NCBI RefSeq assembly: GCF_023195915.1
Contig: NZ_JALPRP010000002.1
Span: 372,001 to 436,000, forward strand
Source of the DNA: Methanoculleus sp. 7T
GTDB taxonomy: Archaea > Halobacteriota > Methanomicrobia > Methanomicrobiales > Methanoculleaceae
Reading direction: 5' to 3'
Length of the DNA stretch: 64,000 nucleotides
Positions 36,143 through 45,100 of this stretch are shown piece after piece. Under the pieces are notes generated by a model, which saw only the letters and a list, made by a program, of their open reading frames with translations, was not told the DNA's origin and searched no databases. The translations under genes and the position numbers were made by a program. How positions within the stretch are numbered: the first letter of the stretch is position 1; each line of letters begins with the position of its first letter.

Positions 36143-37311
36143 CTACCCCCCGCTTGCGCAGGGGGCTTCCTGCTTCATCCCCCTCCCCACCGGGAGCGAG
36201 TCCACAGGCTCGACGGCGCGTTCCGCGCCTGCAAGTGCGAATTGTTTGATATTGGTCGCGGCGTTCAGGTCCCGGTCGTGGGTCGTCCCGCAGTCCGGGC
36301 ACGTCCATTCCCGGTCCTTCAGCGTCAGATCGGCCTTCCGGTAGCCGCAGACCGAGCAGGTCTTTGAGGACGGTTCGAAGACCCCGATCGTCAGCAGGGT
36401 CTTCCCCGCCCCCTGACACTTGTACGCCAGCATCGAAAGGAACGTTCCCCATCCGGCATCGCTGATCGCCCGGGCCAGAGAGTGGTTCTTCACCATGCTG
36501 TCCACGTTTAGGGACTCCACGGCTAGTGCTTGGTTTTCGCGGACCAGTCGAGAAGAGAGCTGGTGCTGGAAGTCCCGCCGTTGAGCGGCAATCTTCTGGT
36601 GACATCGGGCAACCTTGAGCCGGGCTTTGTTCCGGTTCTTCGAGCCCTTTTTCTTGCGGTCGAGCCTGCGCTGGAGCACGGCCAACCGCGTTTGAGCGTT
36701 CCTGAGATACTTAGGGTTCTCTACTTTCTCCCCCGTCGAGAGAACCGCGTAGTGCGCGAGCCCCAGGTCGATCCCGACCGTCTGATCCGAGATCGGATCG
36801 GCGGGCTTCGGCGGCTTCCGGCCGTCCTCGACCACGATGCTGAGGAAGTACCGACCGGTCGAAGTTCGGATCACCGTCGCGGACTTCATCGTGTCCACGA
36901 AGGTGCGGTGGTACTTGACCTTGACCACCCCGATCTTCGGGAGCTTCACGGTACCCCGCTCGAAGTCCACGGTGTAGGATTGTGGGACCGTGAACGCCTG
37001 CTCGGGGGCATGCTTCGCCTTGAAGGTCGGCTCTTCGGCCCGCCCCTCGAAGAAGTTCGTGAACGCGCGGAAAAGGTGTGGATCGATTGCTGCAGCGACT
37101 GGGCGTTGACCTCCTTGAGCCACGGCAACTCCGCTTTGAGCGCGGGGAGCTGCTTCATGAGGTCGTATCTGGACAAGCTGATACCATCGTCCCGGTATGC
37201 CAGGTTCTTGCGGGCAAGCGCCCAGTTGTACACAAACCGGCAGCACCCAAGGTGCCTGGCGATCAGGGTCTTCTGATCCTTCGTGGGATACAGCCGGTAC
37301 CTCCGCAGCAT
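36143..37311 (-). pseudogene. tnpB: IS605-type TnpB RNA-guided nuclease, frameshifted
   Basis: TnpB-like protein split over two reading frames. The N-terminal part (MLRRYRLYPTKDQKTLIARHLG..., from 37311) reads in one frame up to about 37080. The rest (FRAFTNFFEGRAEEPTFK... to 36143) reads in the frame one base over. A single-base indel near 37070-37090 explains both. Downstream the catalytic set is intact: GIDLGLAHYAVLS, AVESLNVD and HDRDLNAATNI for the RuvC Asp-Glu-Asp, plus the zinc finger CSVCGYR...CPDCG. No tnpA is adjacent. The element ends one base after the phosphorylase stop, with a CCCCC/GGGGG hairpin near 36146-36165 marking its right end. Confidence 0.85.
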
Positions 37312-37464
37312 ACGATAGCGTCATGTTGATCCTCCGCTGGCATAAAGAAGCGCCGTGCGGCGTGAAAGTGAAGAAGGGGCGCCGCTCTCACCTCCCCCCT
37401 CGCGGAGGGACCCCTCTCGCTCATGCCCCGAGAGCCCCGCAGAGGTAGAAGATCCGGCCCGGCG

Positions 37465-39645
37465 CTAGAGGAGCTCGTTTCTCCTCAAAAACTCCCGGAT
37501 CTCCCTCGACTCGACCCAGCCTTCGTCGAGTTGTTTGACGATCCCGTTGATCCGCTCAACCTGCTTCCGGATCTTCTTCGCCGCCTCCTCATCCTCGATC
37601 AGGTCAGCCGTGCCGAGGATCACTTGCAGGGGCAGGCGGATATGGTCCGCGAGGACTGCGAACTGCTCGATGTTCTGCTCGATCTGGTAAAACGCCTGCT
37701 GCCGCTGGTCTTCCATCCACACGCGGTCGGTGACGTCCACGATCTGCACCAGGATGCCCTTGAGGATCCCGGTCTTGCGGTCGTGCACCGGGCTTGCATG
37801 GACGTCGATGAAGATCGTTCCGGACCGGGTCGTCGGGTAGGCCCCGACCTGCCGAGCGAGGTCCAGGTCGACGGGAATCGTATAGTGCACCTCATCCCCG
37901 CGCCTGAACCGCTCTCGGGCCCACGTGGGGGTGCTCGGGTCCTCGAAGAGGTTGTACCCCATTACGTCGCGTCTGCTTGGTATCCCGAATATCGCCAGAC
38001 TTGCCCGGTTGATGTGAAGCAGCCTCCCTTCGGGGTTGTAATACTCAATTCCGACGGGGGACTGGTTGAAGATCCTCCTGAACCGCTCCCCGGTCCGCCG
38101 CAGCGCCGCCTCGTACCGTTTCCTCCGGGTGATATCGCGCATGACGACCTGCACCATCTTCTTGCCGTGATAGGCCACCGGCGATGCGGCCGATTCGATG
38201 GGCACAGGGCTTCCGTCGAGCCTGAGGATCTGCGTCTCGCGGGGCGGAAAGATCTTTCCCCTGCAGACCTCCACCATCCGCTCCCCGATCTCATCGCGTG
38301 CATCGGGATGCACCCGGTCGATGACGCTCAGTCCCACCAGGTCCTCCGGCCGTTCGGCCCCGAAGAGGTCTCGGGCGGCGGGGTTTGCATAGAGGAACGT
38401 TTGGGTGTCGTGGACGAGGATGGCATCCCGGGCCGTCTCGACCAGCGTGCGGTACTTCTCCTCACTCTCCCGCAACGCTTCTTCGGCCTTCTTTTGTACG
38501 GTGACGTCGTTGACGATAAGGACTATCCGGTTGGGCTGCGGCAGGTAGGCCCGCAGGTTGTAGTGCCCACCGAGTTTTCGGCAGCGTGTCTCGCAGTGTC
38601 CGGGTGCTCCGGTTGTTGCGACGTGGTGGAGCAGGACTCGGAACTCGGGGGAGGAACCGGGGAAGAACTTGAAGAGAGTTTTTCCGGCGACTTCGCTCCT
38701 CTGGTACCCGATCTCCCTCTCTGCTTGGTCGTTAATATCGATGCACCGATAGTCGATGGGTTCTCCTGCGCCGTCACGGACGATCTCCAGTAGGCAGACG
38801 GATTCCTGCATCTGGTCGGAGAGGAGGCGGAACTGTTTCTCCAACGATCGAAGCGCCGCTTTCGTCTCTTCGCGGGCGATGGCGGTCCCGAGCATCGCGG
38901 CGACCGCGTGTACGAAGTCGCGCTCTTGGGGCCGGAACCGGCCTTTCATATCCTGCGGCGGCGCTCCCTGATACTCAACCTCAAGGTAGCCGGCGACCCC
39001 GTCGCCGGAGGGAATCTCGGCGACGATCCTCGCGGGATGGTCGTTGCCGGACGTGGTGAATGCTGCCCGGCCGATCACGATCCGTGCAACTATCCGCTCC
39101 GGGTGCCGGAACCCATCGGGCATTCGGGCGACCACCCGTTGCCATGTCTCCTGCAAGGTACCCTCTCCCCGTGCGATAACCCCGGAGATCTCGGAGAGAG
39201 CCTGTATCCTCCGCCCCCTCGTCTTCTCCGGAGGGTGCTGCCGGAGTTCCGTCCGGCCATCGGCATCGAGGTTGACCCCGGCCCAGAGCAGAACCTCTCC
39301 TTCCTCGTTCCCGACGGGGATACCTCTGCTCCTGACGGTGTGGTACTCACCGTCGGCACCGAGGACCCGGAACCGGCGGTCCCAGCGCTCCCCGGTAGCG
39401 ATGCAGTGCCCCCAGTCGGCAAGCACCGGGCCTGCGTCGTCCGGGTGAAGGCGGGATACCAAGCCGAACTGCCGGTACTCATCGAGCGTCATCCCGATGA
39501 GGTCGAGGAACGAGTCGGCGAGGTAGAAAACGTCACCCATGGGCCCGCAGACCCAGGTGCCGTAAGATGCCGCTTCACCGGGTGCTTCGGCTGAAATCGG
39601 ACGTTGGACGGCTTTCTCCGGATCCGGTTCTTTCATATCGTGCAT
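37465..39645 (-). CDS. Multi-PAS/GAF sensor protein without a kinase ATPase domain
   Basis: A 726-residue soluble protein: a PAS domain (~25-145), a GAF-like segment (~150-270), and three further PAS domains (~270-395, ~395-515, ~520-640). The last ~75 residues resemble the dimerisation helix of a histidine kinase, with a His-containing box ADHIRLPLQVILG, but no HATPase domain follows. The same C-terminal module ends the protein at 60042-62912. It may sense small ligands or redox state and signal through a partner kinase. Role inferred from domains only. Confidence 0.85.
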   Translation of the reverse strand: MHDMKEPDPEKAVQRPISAEAPGEAASYGTWVCGPMGDVFYLADSFLDLIGMTLDEYRQFGLVSRLHPDDAGPVLADWGHCIATGERWDRRFRVLGADGEYHTVRSRGIPVGNEEGEVLLWAGVNLDADGRTELRQHPPEKTRGRRIQALSEISGVIARGEGTLQETWQRVVARMPDGFRHPERIVARIVIGRAAFTTSGNDHPARIVAEIPSGDGVAGYLEVEYQGAPPQDMKGRFRPQERDFVHAVAAMLGTAIAREETKAALRSLEKQFRLLSDQMQESVCLLEIVRDGAGEPIDYRCIDINDQAEREIGYQRSEVAGKTLFKFFPGSSPEFRVLLHHVATTGAPGHCETRCRKLGGHYNLRAYLPQPNRIVLIVNDVTVQKKAEEALRESEEKYRTLVETARDAILVHDTQTFLYANPAARDLFGAERPEDLVGLSVIDRVHPDARDEIGERMVEVCRGKIFPPRETQILRLDGSPVPIESAASPVAYHGKKMVQVVMRDITRRKRYEAALRRTGERFRRIFNQSPVGIEYYNPEGRLLHINRASLAIFGIPSRRDVMGYNLFEDPSTPTWARERFRRGDEVHYTIPVDLDLARQVGAYPTTRSGTIFIDVHASPVHDRKTGILKGILVQIVDVTDRVWMEDQRQQAFYQIEQNIEQFAVLADHIRLPLQVILGTADLIEDEEAAKKIRKQVERINGIVKQLDEGWVESREIREFLRRNELL

Positions 39646-39957
39646 TGGCTCAGTCCGGTTGGGCGGCGTGACCCGTGATCGGGTATTCTGATGGTGCGCA
39701 TGACAAGGAGGTTTTGTCGGCCCGTCGTGCGCAGGCCGCGCATGGTAAACGATCTCCTGATGACGTTATTACGCTTTCCGATTCTTCACGGTCGGGGGAA
39801 GGTTGTCTTGCGTAAGAATGGGGGATTCTCCGACCATAAGGATTACCGTATGGAGGCGGATGGCGGAGCGGTCTTGCGGCGTAATGCATTCCCCGCGGCG
39901 AGGCGGTCGATCCGACGTTGAAGAAGAGTAGAGGGAGAGTTTTTGAGGCCGGTGCGG
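39646..39957. other. Intergenic region with no recognised gene
   Basis: About 310 bases between the PAS-sensor gene and the rubrerythrin-like gene. Both lie on the minus strand. I see no conserved coding frame, RNA or strong repeat; it probably contains the sensor's promoter. Confidence 0.45.
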
Positions 39958-40413
39958 TTACCACGCCTCAGGGTATGCCATGTTTGTGTAGAGATCCTCA
40001 AGCCGTGCCTTGTGCCCCTTCTCCATGTTTGCAAGCTGCTCAAAGACCATCTTCTGTTCCATACTGGAACTTGCACCGGCAAGCCGGGTGTACATCTGTG
40101 CGGCATGCAGTTCTTTCTTGATGGCCAGGAGCAAGCCTTCGAGCGGCTTCATATCGACCGAGAGCTCGGGCTCTTCAATGGCATCGGTGACCTTGTAGTC
40201 GCTGACCGCCTTAAACTGCATCTTCTCTACCTTGCCGAGCAGCACGTTCTGGAGGTACTCGCGGTGGTGCTTCTCGTCCTCTGCGAGGTCGAGGAAGATG
40301 GTCTTCAGGCTTGGATCTTTGGCTCTATCAGACACCGACTTGTAGAAGGTGTACGATTCTACTTCGCTGTCGATTGCGTTTGCGATGATCTTCTGGAAAT
40401 CTTCGGACTTCAT
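39958..40413 (-). CDS. Rubrerythrin-like ferritin-fold diiron protein
   Basis: A 151-residue ferritin-like four-helix bundle. The diiron ligands are visible as EVESYTFYKSVSDRA, EDEKHHREYL, ELHAAQMYTRLAG and NMEKGHKARLE, in the ExxY...ExxH pattern of rubrerythrin. The C-terminal rubredoxin domain is missing, as in many archaeal members. It probably reduces peroxide or handles iron under oxidative stress. AAGGAGAT precedes the ATG. The dyad at 40476-40499 sits about 65-85 bp upstream, near the expected transcription start. Confidence 0.9.
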   Translation of the reverse strand: MKSEDFQKIIANAIDSEVESYTFYKSVSDRAKDPSLKTIFLDLAEDEKHHREYLQNVLLGKVEKMQFKAVSDYKVTDAIEEPELSVDMKPLEGLLLAIKKELHAAQMYTRLAGASSSMEQKMVFEQLANMEKGHKARLEDLYTNMAYPEAW

Positions 40414-40470
40414 GATGGGTATCTCCTTGTTCTGCGTTCTCCGGGTCTTTCGGGCCGGCTGCAGAATTTG

Positions 40471-40499
40471 TTCGTATTGTTCGTACTAATACGAACAAT
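40471..40499. promoter_or_regulatory. Redox-regulator-like operator dyad upstream of the rubrerythrin-like gene
   Basis: A TTCGTA-N4-TACGAA dyad (40480-40495), extended by flanking complementary bases to a 24-bp inverted repeat, with an extra TTCGTA half-site at 40471-40476. It overlaps the position where transcription toward the rubrerythrin-like gene should begin, given a TATA-like CATAAATC near 40515-40530. The arrangement matches my recollection of sites bound by the methanogen regulator MsvR. Confidence 0.6.
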
Positions 40500-40676
40500 A
40501 CATGTTCGGAGCCAGTAGATTTATGGTTTTCGTTTTGATGCCGCCGGGATACCTGATGCACGAGTTCCCCCCGCCGGGCTCCTTTGGAAGGGACTCGCCA
40601 CAGGATCAGACTTTTTGGGTTTCCCGACCTACGATATACGCAAGAGCGGTACTCTACTTCATGCGAGGAGGATCGG

Positions 40677-41384
40677 ATGACGCAGATTAGGAATACAGGT
40701 GCTCCCGGGCGGGTCGTTGAGGTTGTGCAGGACAGGCGCGGGAATCAGATCGAGATATTCGACCCTCCTTTCTACCGGAAGGAGTTTGAGGACGCATACC
40801 GGTTCATTATCGACGATTATCCGGTGGCGCCGAAGGAGATTGGGCTATTCCTGCCCTGCGCCGTGCGGAAACCCTATAGCCAGAGCCCGAGCCATAAACT
40901 CTTCCGGCGGATCATCGACGGCGTCCTCGACCCGGAGGACTACCATATCGTCATATTCGGCACCTGCGGGACCGTCCCCGCGGAGCTCGAAGGCATGTAT
41001 CCCTACCGAAACTATCACTACATGCTCGGCAAGACCACGGACGGCCGGGTCCGGCGGGACTTCCACCGGATTGAGGTATACCGGCTGAAAGGCTACCTCG
41101 AGAAGACCCGTGATACCTACCGGCACCGGCTCGCCTACTGTATCGGGCCGTTTCGGAAAGCGATGGTGGAGGCGTCCGAGGAGACCGGGATCGCCGTCGA
41201 CCTGCTGCCCTCCGACCCCATGATCGAACGGCTCTATGATATCGACTGCCCATTCCCGGAGGGCAGCCTCTCGATGCAGGGGTATATCGACGAGTTCCGG
41301 GAGGGCCTCGCGAGGTTGTCGCAGTTGCTCCCAGGGAAGAGGGGGATTGGACTCGGAACAGCGCACGATAGCAGGAACCCCTGA
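40677..41384 (+). CDS. DUF5591 domain protein (archaeosine synthase-related)
   Basis: A 235-residue protein. The segment IGLFLPCAVRKPYSQSPSHKLFRRIIDGVL, followed by YHIVIFGTCGTVPAELEGMYPYRNYHYMLGK, matches the DUF5591-type domain found in archaeosine synthase ArcS and as a stand-alone protein in methanogens. Here it lacks the tRNA-binding PUA part, so it may act on tRNA with a partner, or on something else. Start at 40677 has GAGGAGGAT just upstream and a TATA-like CGATATACG near 40632. Confidence 0.75.
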   Translation: MTQIRNTGAPGRVVEVVQDRRGNQIEIFDPPFYRKEFEDAYRFIIDDYPVAPKEIGLFLPCAVRKPYSQSPSHKLFRRIIDGVLDPEDYHIVIFGTCGTVPAELEGMYPYRNYHYMLGKTTDGRVRRDFHRIEVYRLKGYLEKTRDTYRHRLAYCIGPFRKAMVEASEETGIAVDLLPSDPMIERLYDIDCPFPEGSLSMQGYIDEFREGLARLSQLLPGKRGIGLGTAHDSRNP

Positions 41385-41411
41385 TCCGCTCGTGTCCCCA
41401 CAAAAAGGTGA

Positions 41412-42704
41412 TTATTTCGGTTTATAGTAACCCCACTTCTCGAGGGCCTCTCTGAGTTCCGGGGCTCGTTTCGCCTTCTCATCGAGCGTCTCGCCCTCTT
41501 CCCACGCCTCTATCGCCTGCATGGTGGCCTCTGCGCCGGCCCGCGTGCCCTTCGGGTGGCCGTGGATGCCGCCGCTGACGAGGAGGACGAGTTCGCTGCC
41601 GTAGATATCGAGCACATCCGGCACAAGCCCGGGGTGGAGCCCGCCCGAAGAGACCGGGAAGGCACTCTTGATCCCGCCCCAGTCCTGGTCGAGGGCCATG
41701 TGGTTCACTGCGTTCGTATGCTTCTCCCGGACCATATCGGCAAGCAGGGTGGCCTCCGCTCTCGTGCCGACCAGTTTCCCGACGGCTGTCCCGGTGTGGA
41801 TCTGCGAAACGCCGATGAGCCGCATGATCTTCGCGAGGAACTGCATCGTGATGCCGTGCTTCTCGTCCCGGTCGAAGGCCGCGTGCATCGCCCGGTGGGC
41901 ATGGATGGCAAGCCCGAGGTCCGAGCAGTAGTCCCGGAGGGTCGCGACTGCGGCGGTCCCGGCGACTACGACATCGATCATCGCGTAGTTCCAGCCGTAG
42001 TCCGCAAGCATCTTCGCCCGTTTCTTCATCGTCTCCGTATCGGCCGTGATGTTGATGAGCGCGGACTTCACGTCGCCGGTCTCCTGCTCGGCTTTATTGC
42101 GCATCTTCGTCATGGCCCGGACGCGGTCCTCGAACCGGTTGAACGAGAGCGAGGTCAGGTTCTCGTCGTCCTTCACGAAGTCGAACCCGCCCATCCAGGT
42201 CTCGTAGCCGACCTCCGCGTGCTCTGCCGCGGTGAACCCCACCTTCGGCTTCGGCACCGCTCCCGTGAGCGGCCGCCCCCGGACCTTCATCATGTCGCGG
42301 ATCCCATCCATACCGAAGTGCGGCCCCGCAAAGTGCCGGAGGTATTCGGCCGGGAGCGAGGCGTCGATCAGCCGCAGGCTCGCCAGGGCCTTCATGCCGA
42401 AGACGTTCCCCGCGATGCCGCTTAAGAGTTGGGCTGCGTTCCCCTCCTCCCAGAGGGCGAGGGGATAGGCAATCTTTACGTAGTTTCCCTCAATCTCGAA
42501 AGCCTTCGCTTGGAGTTCCCGCATCCGGGGCGGCATGGTAAAGAGCGTGGTCCAGGTCCCGGTCGAGCTCTCGGACGCGATCCTCCCCACCGCCTCCTCC
42601 CTGCTGATTCCCGCCGCAGGTTCGAAGTAGTAAAGAGCTACGAGTTCGTCAGGGTTTGGGGTGTGGTTTAGGTCAACAAATTCTTCATACCAGTCGATTG
42701 CCAT
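41412..42704 (-). CDS. rbcL: Form III ribulose-bisphosphate carboxylase
   Basis: A 430-residue archaeal form III RuBisCO large subunit. Active-site segments: TGAVPKPKVGF (catalytic Lys), GGFDFVKDDENL with the carbamylated Lys and metal ligands, AIHAHRAMHAAFDR, and the loop-6 region GTAVGKL. It fixes CO2 onto ribulose 1,5-bisphosphate made from nucleosides, or in the reductive hexulose-phosphate pathway described in Methanospirillum. The ATG at 42704 has a GGTGAT site; a longer frame to 42779 has no family similarity. Confidence 0.97.
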   Translation of the reverse strand: MAIDWYEEFVDLNHTPNPDELVALYYFEPAAGISREEAVGRIASESSTGTWTTLFTMPPRMRELQAKAFEIEGNYVKIAYPLALWEEGNAAQLLSGIAGNVFGMKALASLRLIDASLPAEYLRHFAGPHFGMDGIRDMMKVRGRPLTGAVPKPKVGFTAAEHAEVGYETWMGGFDFVKDDENLTSLSFNRFEDRVRAMTKMRNKAEQETGDVKSALINITADTETMKKRAKMLADYGWNYAMIDVVVAGTAAVATLRDYCSDLGLAIHAHRAMHAAFDRDEKHGITMQFLAKIMRLIGVSQIHTGTAVGKLVGTRAEATLLADMVREKHTNAVNHMALDQDWGGIKSAFPVSSGGLHPGLVPDVLDIYGSELVLLVSGGIHGHPKGTRAGAEATMQAIEAWEEGETLDEKAKRAPELREALEKWGYYKPK

Positions 42705-43127
42705 ATCATCACCGCATGAATGGAAGGGGTGCGCTGATAGAAAAAACTTCCATTTGGGGTAGGATATGCAGACCTGCATGCTACCAGTGCGGACCCCTCT
42801 GCCGGAAGAGGCTGGAAGGCGCGTCGGAGGCCTGCAGTCGCTCCGCGACCGACGGAGGAGTCGACCAGTTTGTGGTACAAGGATACGCTTCGTCCCTTGC
42901 GAGAGGGGCGGCGGCAGTCGGAGCAGAACGGGCTGTTGTTACGTTCGTTAAAATATTTTATATTAGGTAAAATTATTATGTTTTGAGTTCACACTAGTGT
43001 GTGGCCAGGTATCACCCATGATGGAACCTTGCCTGTGCCCGAGCCTCTATCCCATACCCTTCCAGTGCACCACTGCACGTCCACTATACCCTCATATTTT
43101 TTGCGGCTCGCTGCCTGATGGGGCGCA
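42705..43127. other. Long region upstream of rbcL, possible structured leader and promoter
   Basis: About 420 bases with no gene. On the minus strand an AT-rich core (TTAAAATATTTTATATTA, 42950-42967) is the best TATA box for rbcL and predicts a leader of over 200 nt. A perfect 12-bp palindrome CACACTAGTGTG (42990-43001) lies just upstream of it and could be an operator. The predicted leader region 42770-42940 has several stem-forming stretches but matches no RNA family I recognise. Confidence 0.45.
42990..43001. promoter_or_regulatory. Perfect 12-bp palindrome upstream of the rbcL promoter
   Basis: CACACTAGTGTG is self-complementary and lies about 25-40 bp upstream of the predicted TATA core for rbcL on the minus strand, a position typical for activator or repressor sites. 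Confidence 0.4.
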
Positions 43128-43454
43128 TCACTCCGAGACCTCGGCGAGGATCTTCTCGATCCGGTCCACTTTCGCCTCGATTCGCTTCAACGACTGTTGC
43201 AGCGCTTCTTGTTCGCCACCCTTCCGGTTCGCGACGTTCGCCACCTGCGCCTCGACCCACTCTTTGAGCCTCACAATGATGATGAGGAGCAGCGTAAGGA
43301 CGGCGAGCAGCGTTACGACGTGGACGGACCCGGCGAGCATGAAATTCCATGAATCCGATCCGGCAACCGCCCCGATGATGAGGCTGATCACCAGCAGTGC
43401 TATGACGGCGCCCCATAGCGCCTTCAGGTAGAGTTTCCATCTATCCTGTTCCAT
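43128..43454 (-). CDS. Small two-helix membrane protein with coiled coil
   Basis: A 108-residue protein of unknown function. Two hydrophobic segments (~residues 12-33 and ~42-62) are followed by a charged helix (EQEALQQSLKRIEAKVDRIEKIL) predicted as coiled coil. It overlaps the ArsR-type regulator gene upstream by 14 bases, so the two are co-expressed. It may be a membrane partner or target of that regulator. Confidence 0.7.
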   Translation of the reverse strand: MEQDRWKLYLKALWGAVIALLVISLIIGAVAGSDSWNFMLAGSVHVVTLLAVLTLLLIIIVRLKEWVEAQVANVANRKGGEQEALQQSLKRIEAKVDRIEKILAEVSE

Positions 43455-43764
43455 CTTCAGACCTCGGTAGTGACACGATCAGGTCCAGATTCAGCACCAG
43501 CTCAAACGGCACCGCCCGGTAGTACCTCCGGAGATACGGCGGTTCGTCCGATGTCCTGCTCTTCCCCTCCGCAAGACCGAGTTTCTCAAGTTGCCGGAGG
43601 TAGATGGCAACCAGCGGGCGCGATATACCAAGTTCCTCGGCAATCTCGCGGGCGTACTTCTCGTCGGTCGCGATTGCCCGGAGTATGGCGAGCCGCTGCT
43701 CGTTTCCAAGCAAGGACAGCAACTGTGCTAGTTCGGGGATAGTGCTGAAAGATAATGTCAACAT
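43441..43764 (-). CDS. ArsR-family winged-helix regulator
   Basis: A 107-residue winged helix-turn-helix protein. LGNEQRLAILRAIATDEKYAREIAEELGISRPLVAIYLRQLEKLGLAEGKS is a clear ArsR-type DNA-binding domain; no metal-binding cysteines are present. The start at 43764 (MLTLSFSTIPELAQ) was chosen because the longer frame is not protein-like and a TATA-like GTAAAAAATAATC lies just upstream. An imperfect dyad CAACA-TG-TGTTG (43759-43770) covers the start codon and may mediate autoregulation. Confidence 0.82.
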   Translation of the reverse strand: MLTLSFSTIPELAQLLSLLGNEQRLAILRAIATDEKYAREIAEELGISRPLVAIYLRQLEKLGLAEGKSRTSDEPPYLRRYYRAVPFELVLNLDLIVSLPRSEDGTG

Positions 43765-43770
43765 GTGTTG
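43759..43770. promoter_or_regulatory. Dyad at the start of the ArsR-type gene
   Basis: CAACA-TG-TGTTG is an inverted repeat centred on the predicted start codon. With a TATA-like core about 10-20 bp upstream, a bound protein would block initiation. Autoregulation is a guess from position. Confidence 0.3.
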
Positions 43771-44449
43771 ATTATTTTTTACACATATGAACGTTGCGAT
43801 ACCACGCTGCATGCTCCGCCCGAGTTTTCCGGCACAGGGACCCATAGCCCTCTTATCCGCCGGGCGCGTCGGAGGGGTATGACCAACAACATGGTAAGAG
43901 AGCACGCGGCAACGTTGGGAGCCACGGCCGTGCTCTGTGACGGCGCTTTGAGCAGCGGAAGAACGGCATGGATAGCGGCAGGGGAGAACTCCCCGAGGGA
44001 TGTGCCGCTCGGGGATCTTATGTGTAGGATAGGTGGGTTGTAGGAGAGCCACTCAAAAGTGGAGAGGGCCGGCGCCCTCCCCCTGTTGTGCGTTCTCCCC
44101 GCCGGCATCATCGGGACGGGCGGGCTTTGCCGGACCCGCTCGGGCCCGGTCTCCGGCGGCGGTATCATCTGCGCGAGCGCCGCCGTTGTGGTGCTGGTGT
44201 GGGGTGCCGCCCGCACCCGGTGCATTCGGGGCAACCGCCGAGTACATGGCTGTGTGGTCCGGCCGGAGGGCATTTTTTGGTCCGCCGCATCTGCCGGAAG
44301 TGCGACGGCGATGGTGGGGAGAATCCCTCCGAGCCTGATTATCGCGTTGTCCCCTGCGGTGGGAATGACTCCGCACCGGTATACAAAAGTCGGCCGGGTT
44401 AGGGATATATTGTTAAGGCGCTCCCGGTGGGATCGTTGAACCGGCCGGT
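43765..44449. other. Long intergenic region, one weak small ORF
   Basis: About 685 bases with no clear gene. The longest frames on either strand are compositionally GC-driven. The best candidate is the 54-codon frame at 43879-44043, listed separately. Near 44405-44420 GGGATATATTG could be a TATA box, but no plus-strand gene follows it. Confidence 0.4.
43879..44043 (+). CDS. Possible small ORF of unknown function
   Basis: A 54-residue frame starting ATG at 43879 (MTNNMVREHAATLG...) and ending GGL at 44043. Composition is protein-like (balanced charge, mixed hydrophobics), and GGAGGGG lies just before the ATG, although very close to it. A second ATG four codons in is better spaced. No family recognised; it may be a decayed gene fragment. 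Confidence 0.25.
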   Translation: MTNNMVREHAATLGATAVLCDGALSSGRTAWIAAGENSPRDVPLGDLMCRIGGL

Positions 44450-44454
44450 TCAAC
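44435..44454. terminator. Perfect 20-bp palindrome at the tfuA stop
   Basis: GTTGAACCGG and its exact complement abut, forming a 10-bp perfect hairpin that spans the tfuA stop codon. There is no T-run after it on the minus strand, so it could be a terminator-like or mRNA-protecting structure, or a protein binding site. Confidence 0.35.
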
Positions 44455-45100
44455 CCTCGGCGAGACCCCTGATATACCTGAGCGCCGAGAGAGCGTCCTC
44501 GCGTTTCTGGTCTACGGCTTGCTCCCCGGCAAACGCCGCAAACCCGGCGAGGTCCTCCGGGTCCACCTTTCCTTCCGCCGCCTCGACGACCGCATCGTAG
44601 GTCCGCTCCGGGAAGTAGAGGCTCCGCGCGGCGTCAAGGAGTACCCGGGCAGCGTCGGCGCCGATCACCCCGCATTCCAGCGCCCGCTGGAGGGTCGCTC
44701 GGATGTTCACGAGCGGCTCCGAGAGCGGGGCGAACGTCTCCGGGTCGAAGAGGAGCGCCACCTCGTCGTCGGCGACGAGCCTTCCTTCCCGGTAGGCCCG
44801 GTAGATCTCCCCGACGCCCTCCATCCCGAGGCTGTCGAGTTCCGCGGCCCGGAGCGCTCCCATGCTCGAGGCGCCGACGACCCGCACCCCGGCCCTGAGC
44901 GCGGCGAGGATCTCCCGGTGGGCGACGGCGCAGTCCTGAAAGAAGACCCCGTCGATGAGTCCGATGATCCTGGCCCCGGCGTTTGCGGCCTCCGCTATGT
45001 CGCCTCTCTTCGCCGGCGGCCGGTAGTCGGCGTCGAGGATCTCCCGGGCGGTCGCCCGGTCACAACTGGGACCGAGGAAGACGACGATTCCGTGCGTCAC
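44450..45100 (-). CDS. tfuA: TfuA-related protein
   Basis: A 216-residue TfuA-like protein. GIVVFLGPSCDRATAREIL, ALRAGVRVVGASSMGALRAAELDSLGM and GRLVADDEVALLF are family segments. With YcaO, TfuA is needed for thioamidation of the active-site glycine of methyl-coenzyme M reductase in methanogens, and is thought to deliver or activate sulfide. It starts inside the end of ycaO (41-bp overlap), so it is translated from the same mRNA. It is the last gene of a five-gene operon. Confidence 0.9.
   Translation of the reverse strand: MTHGIVVFLGPSCDRATAREILDADYRPPAKRGDIAEAANAGARIIGLIDGVFFQDCAVAHREILAALRAGVRVVGASSMGALRAAELDSLGMEGVGEIYRAYREGRLVADDEVALLFDPETFAPLSEPLVNIRATLQRALECGVIGADAARVLLDAARSLYFPERTYDAVVEAAEGKVDPEDLAGFAAFAGEQAVDQKREDALSALRYIRGLAEG

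Noticed and set aside
43779-44453. 224-codon minus-strand open frame in the gap upstream of tfuA
   Set aside because: Low-complexity, Pro/Arg/Ala-rich sequence with no motif and no ribosome binding site or promoter that fits.
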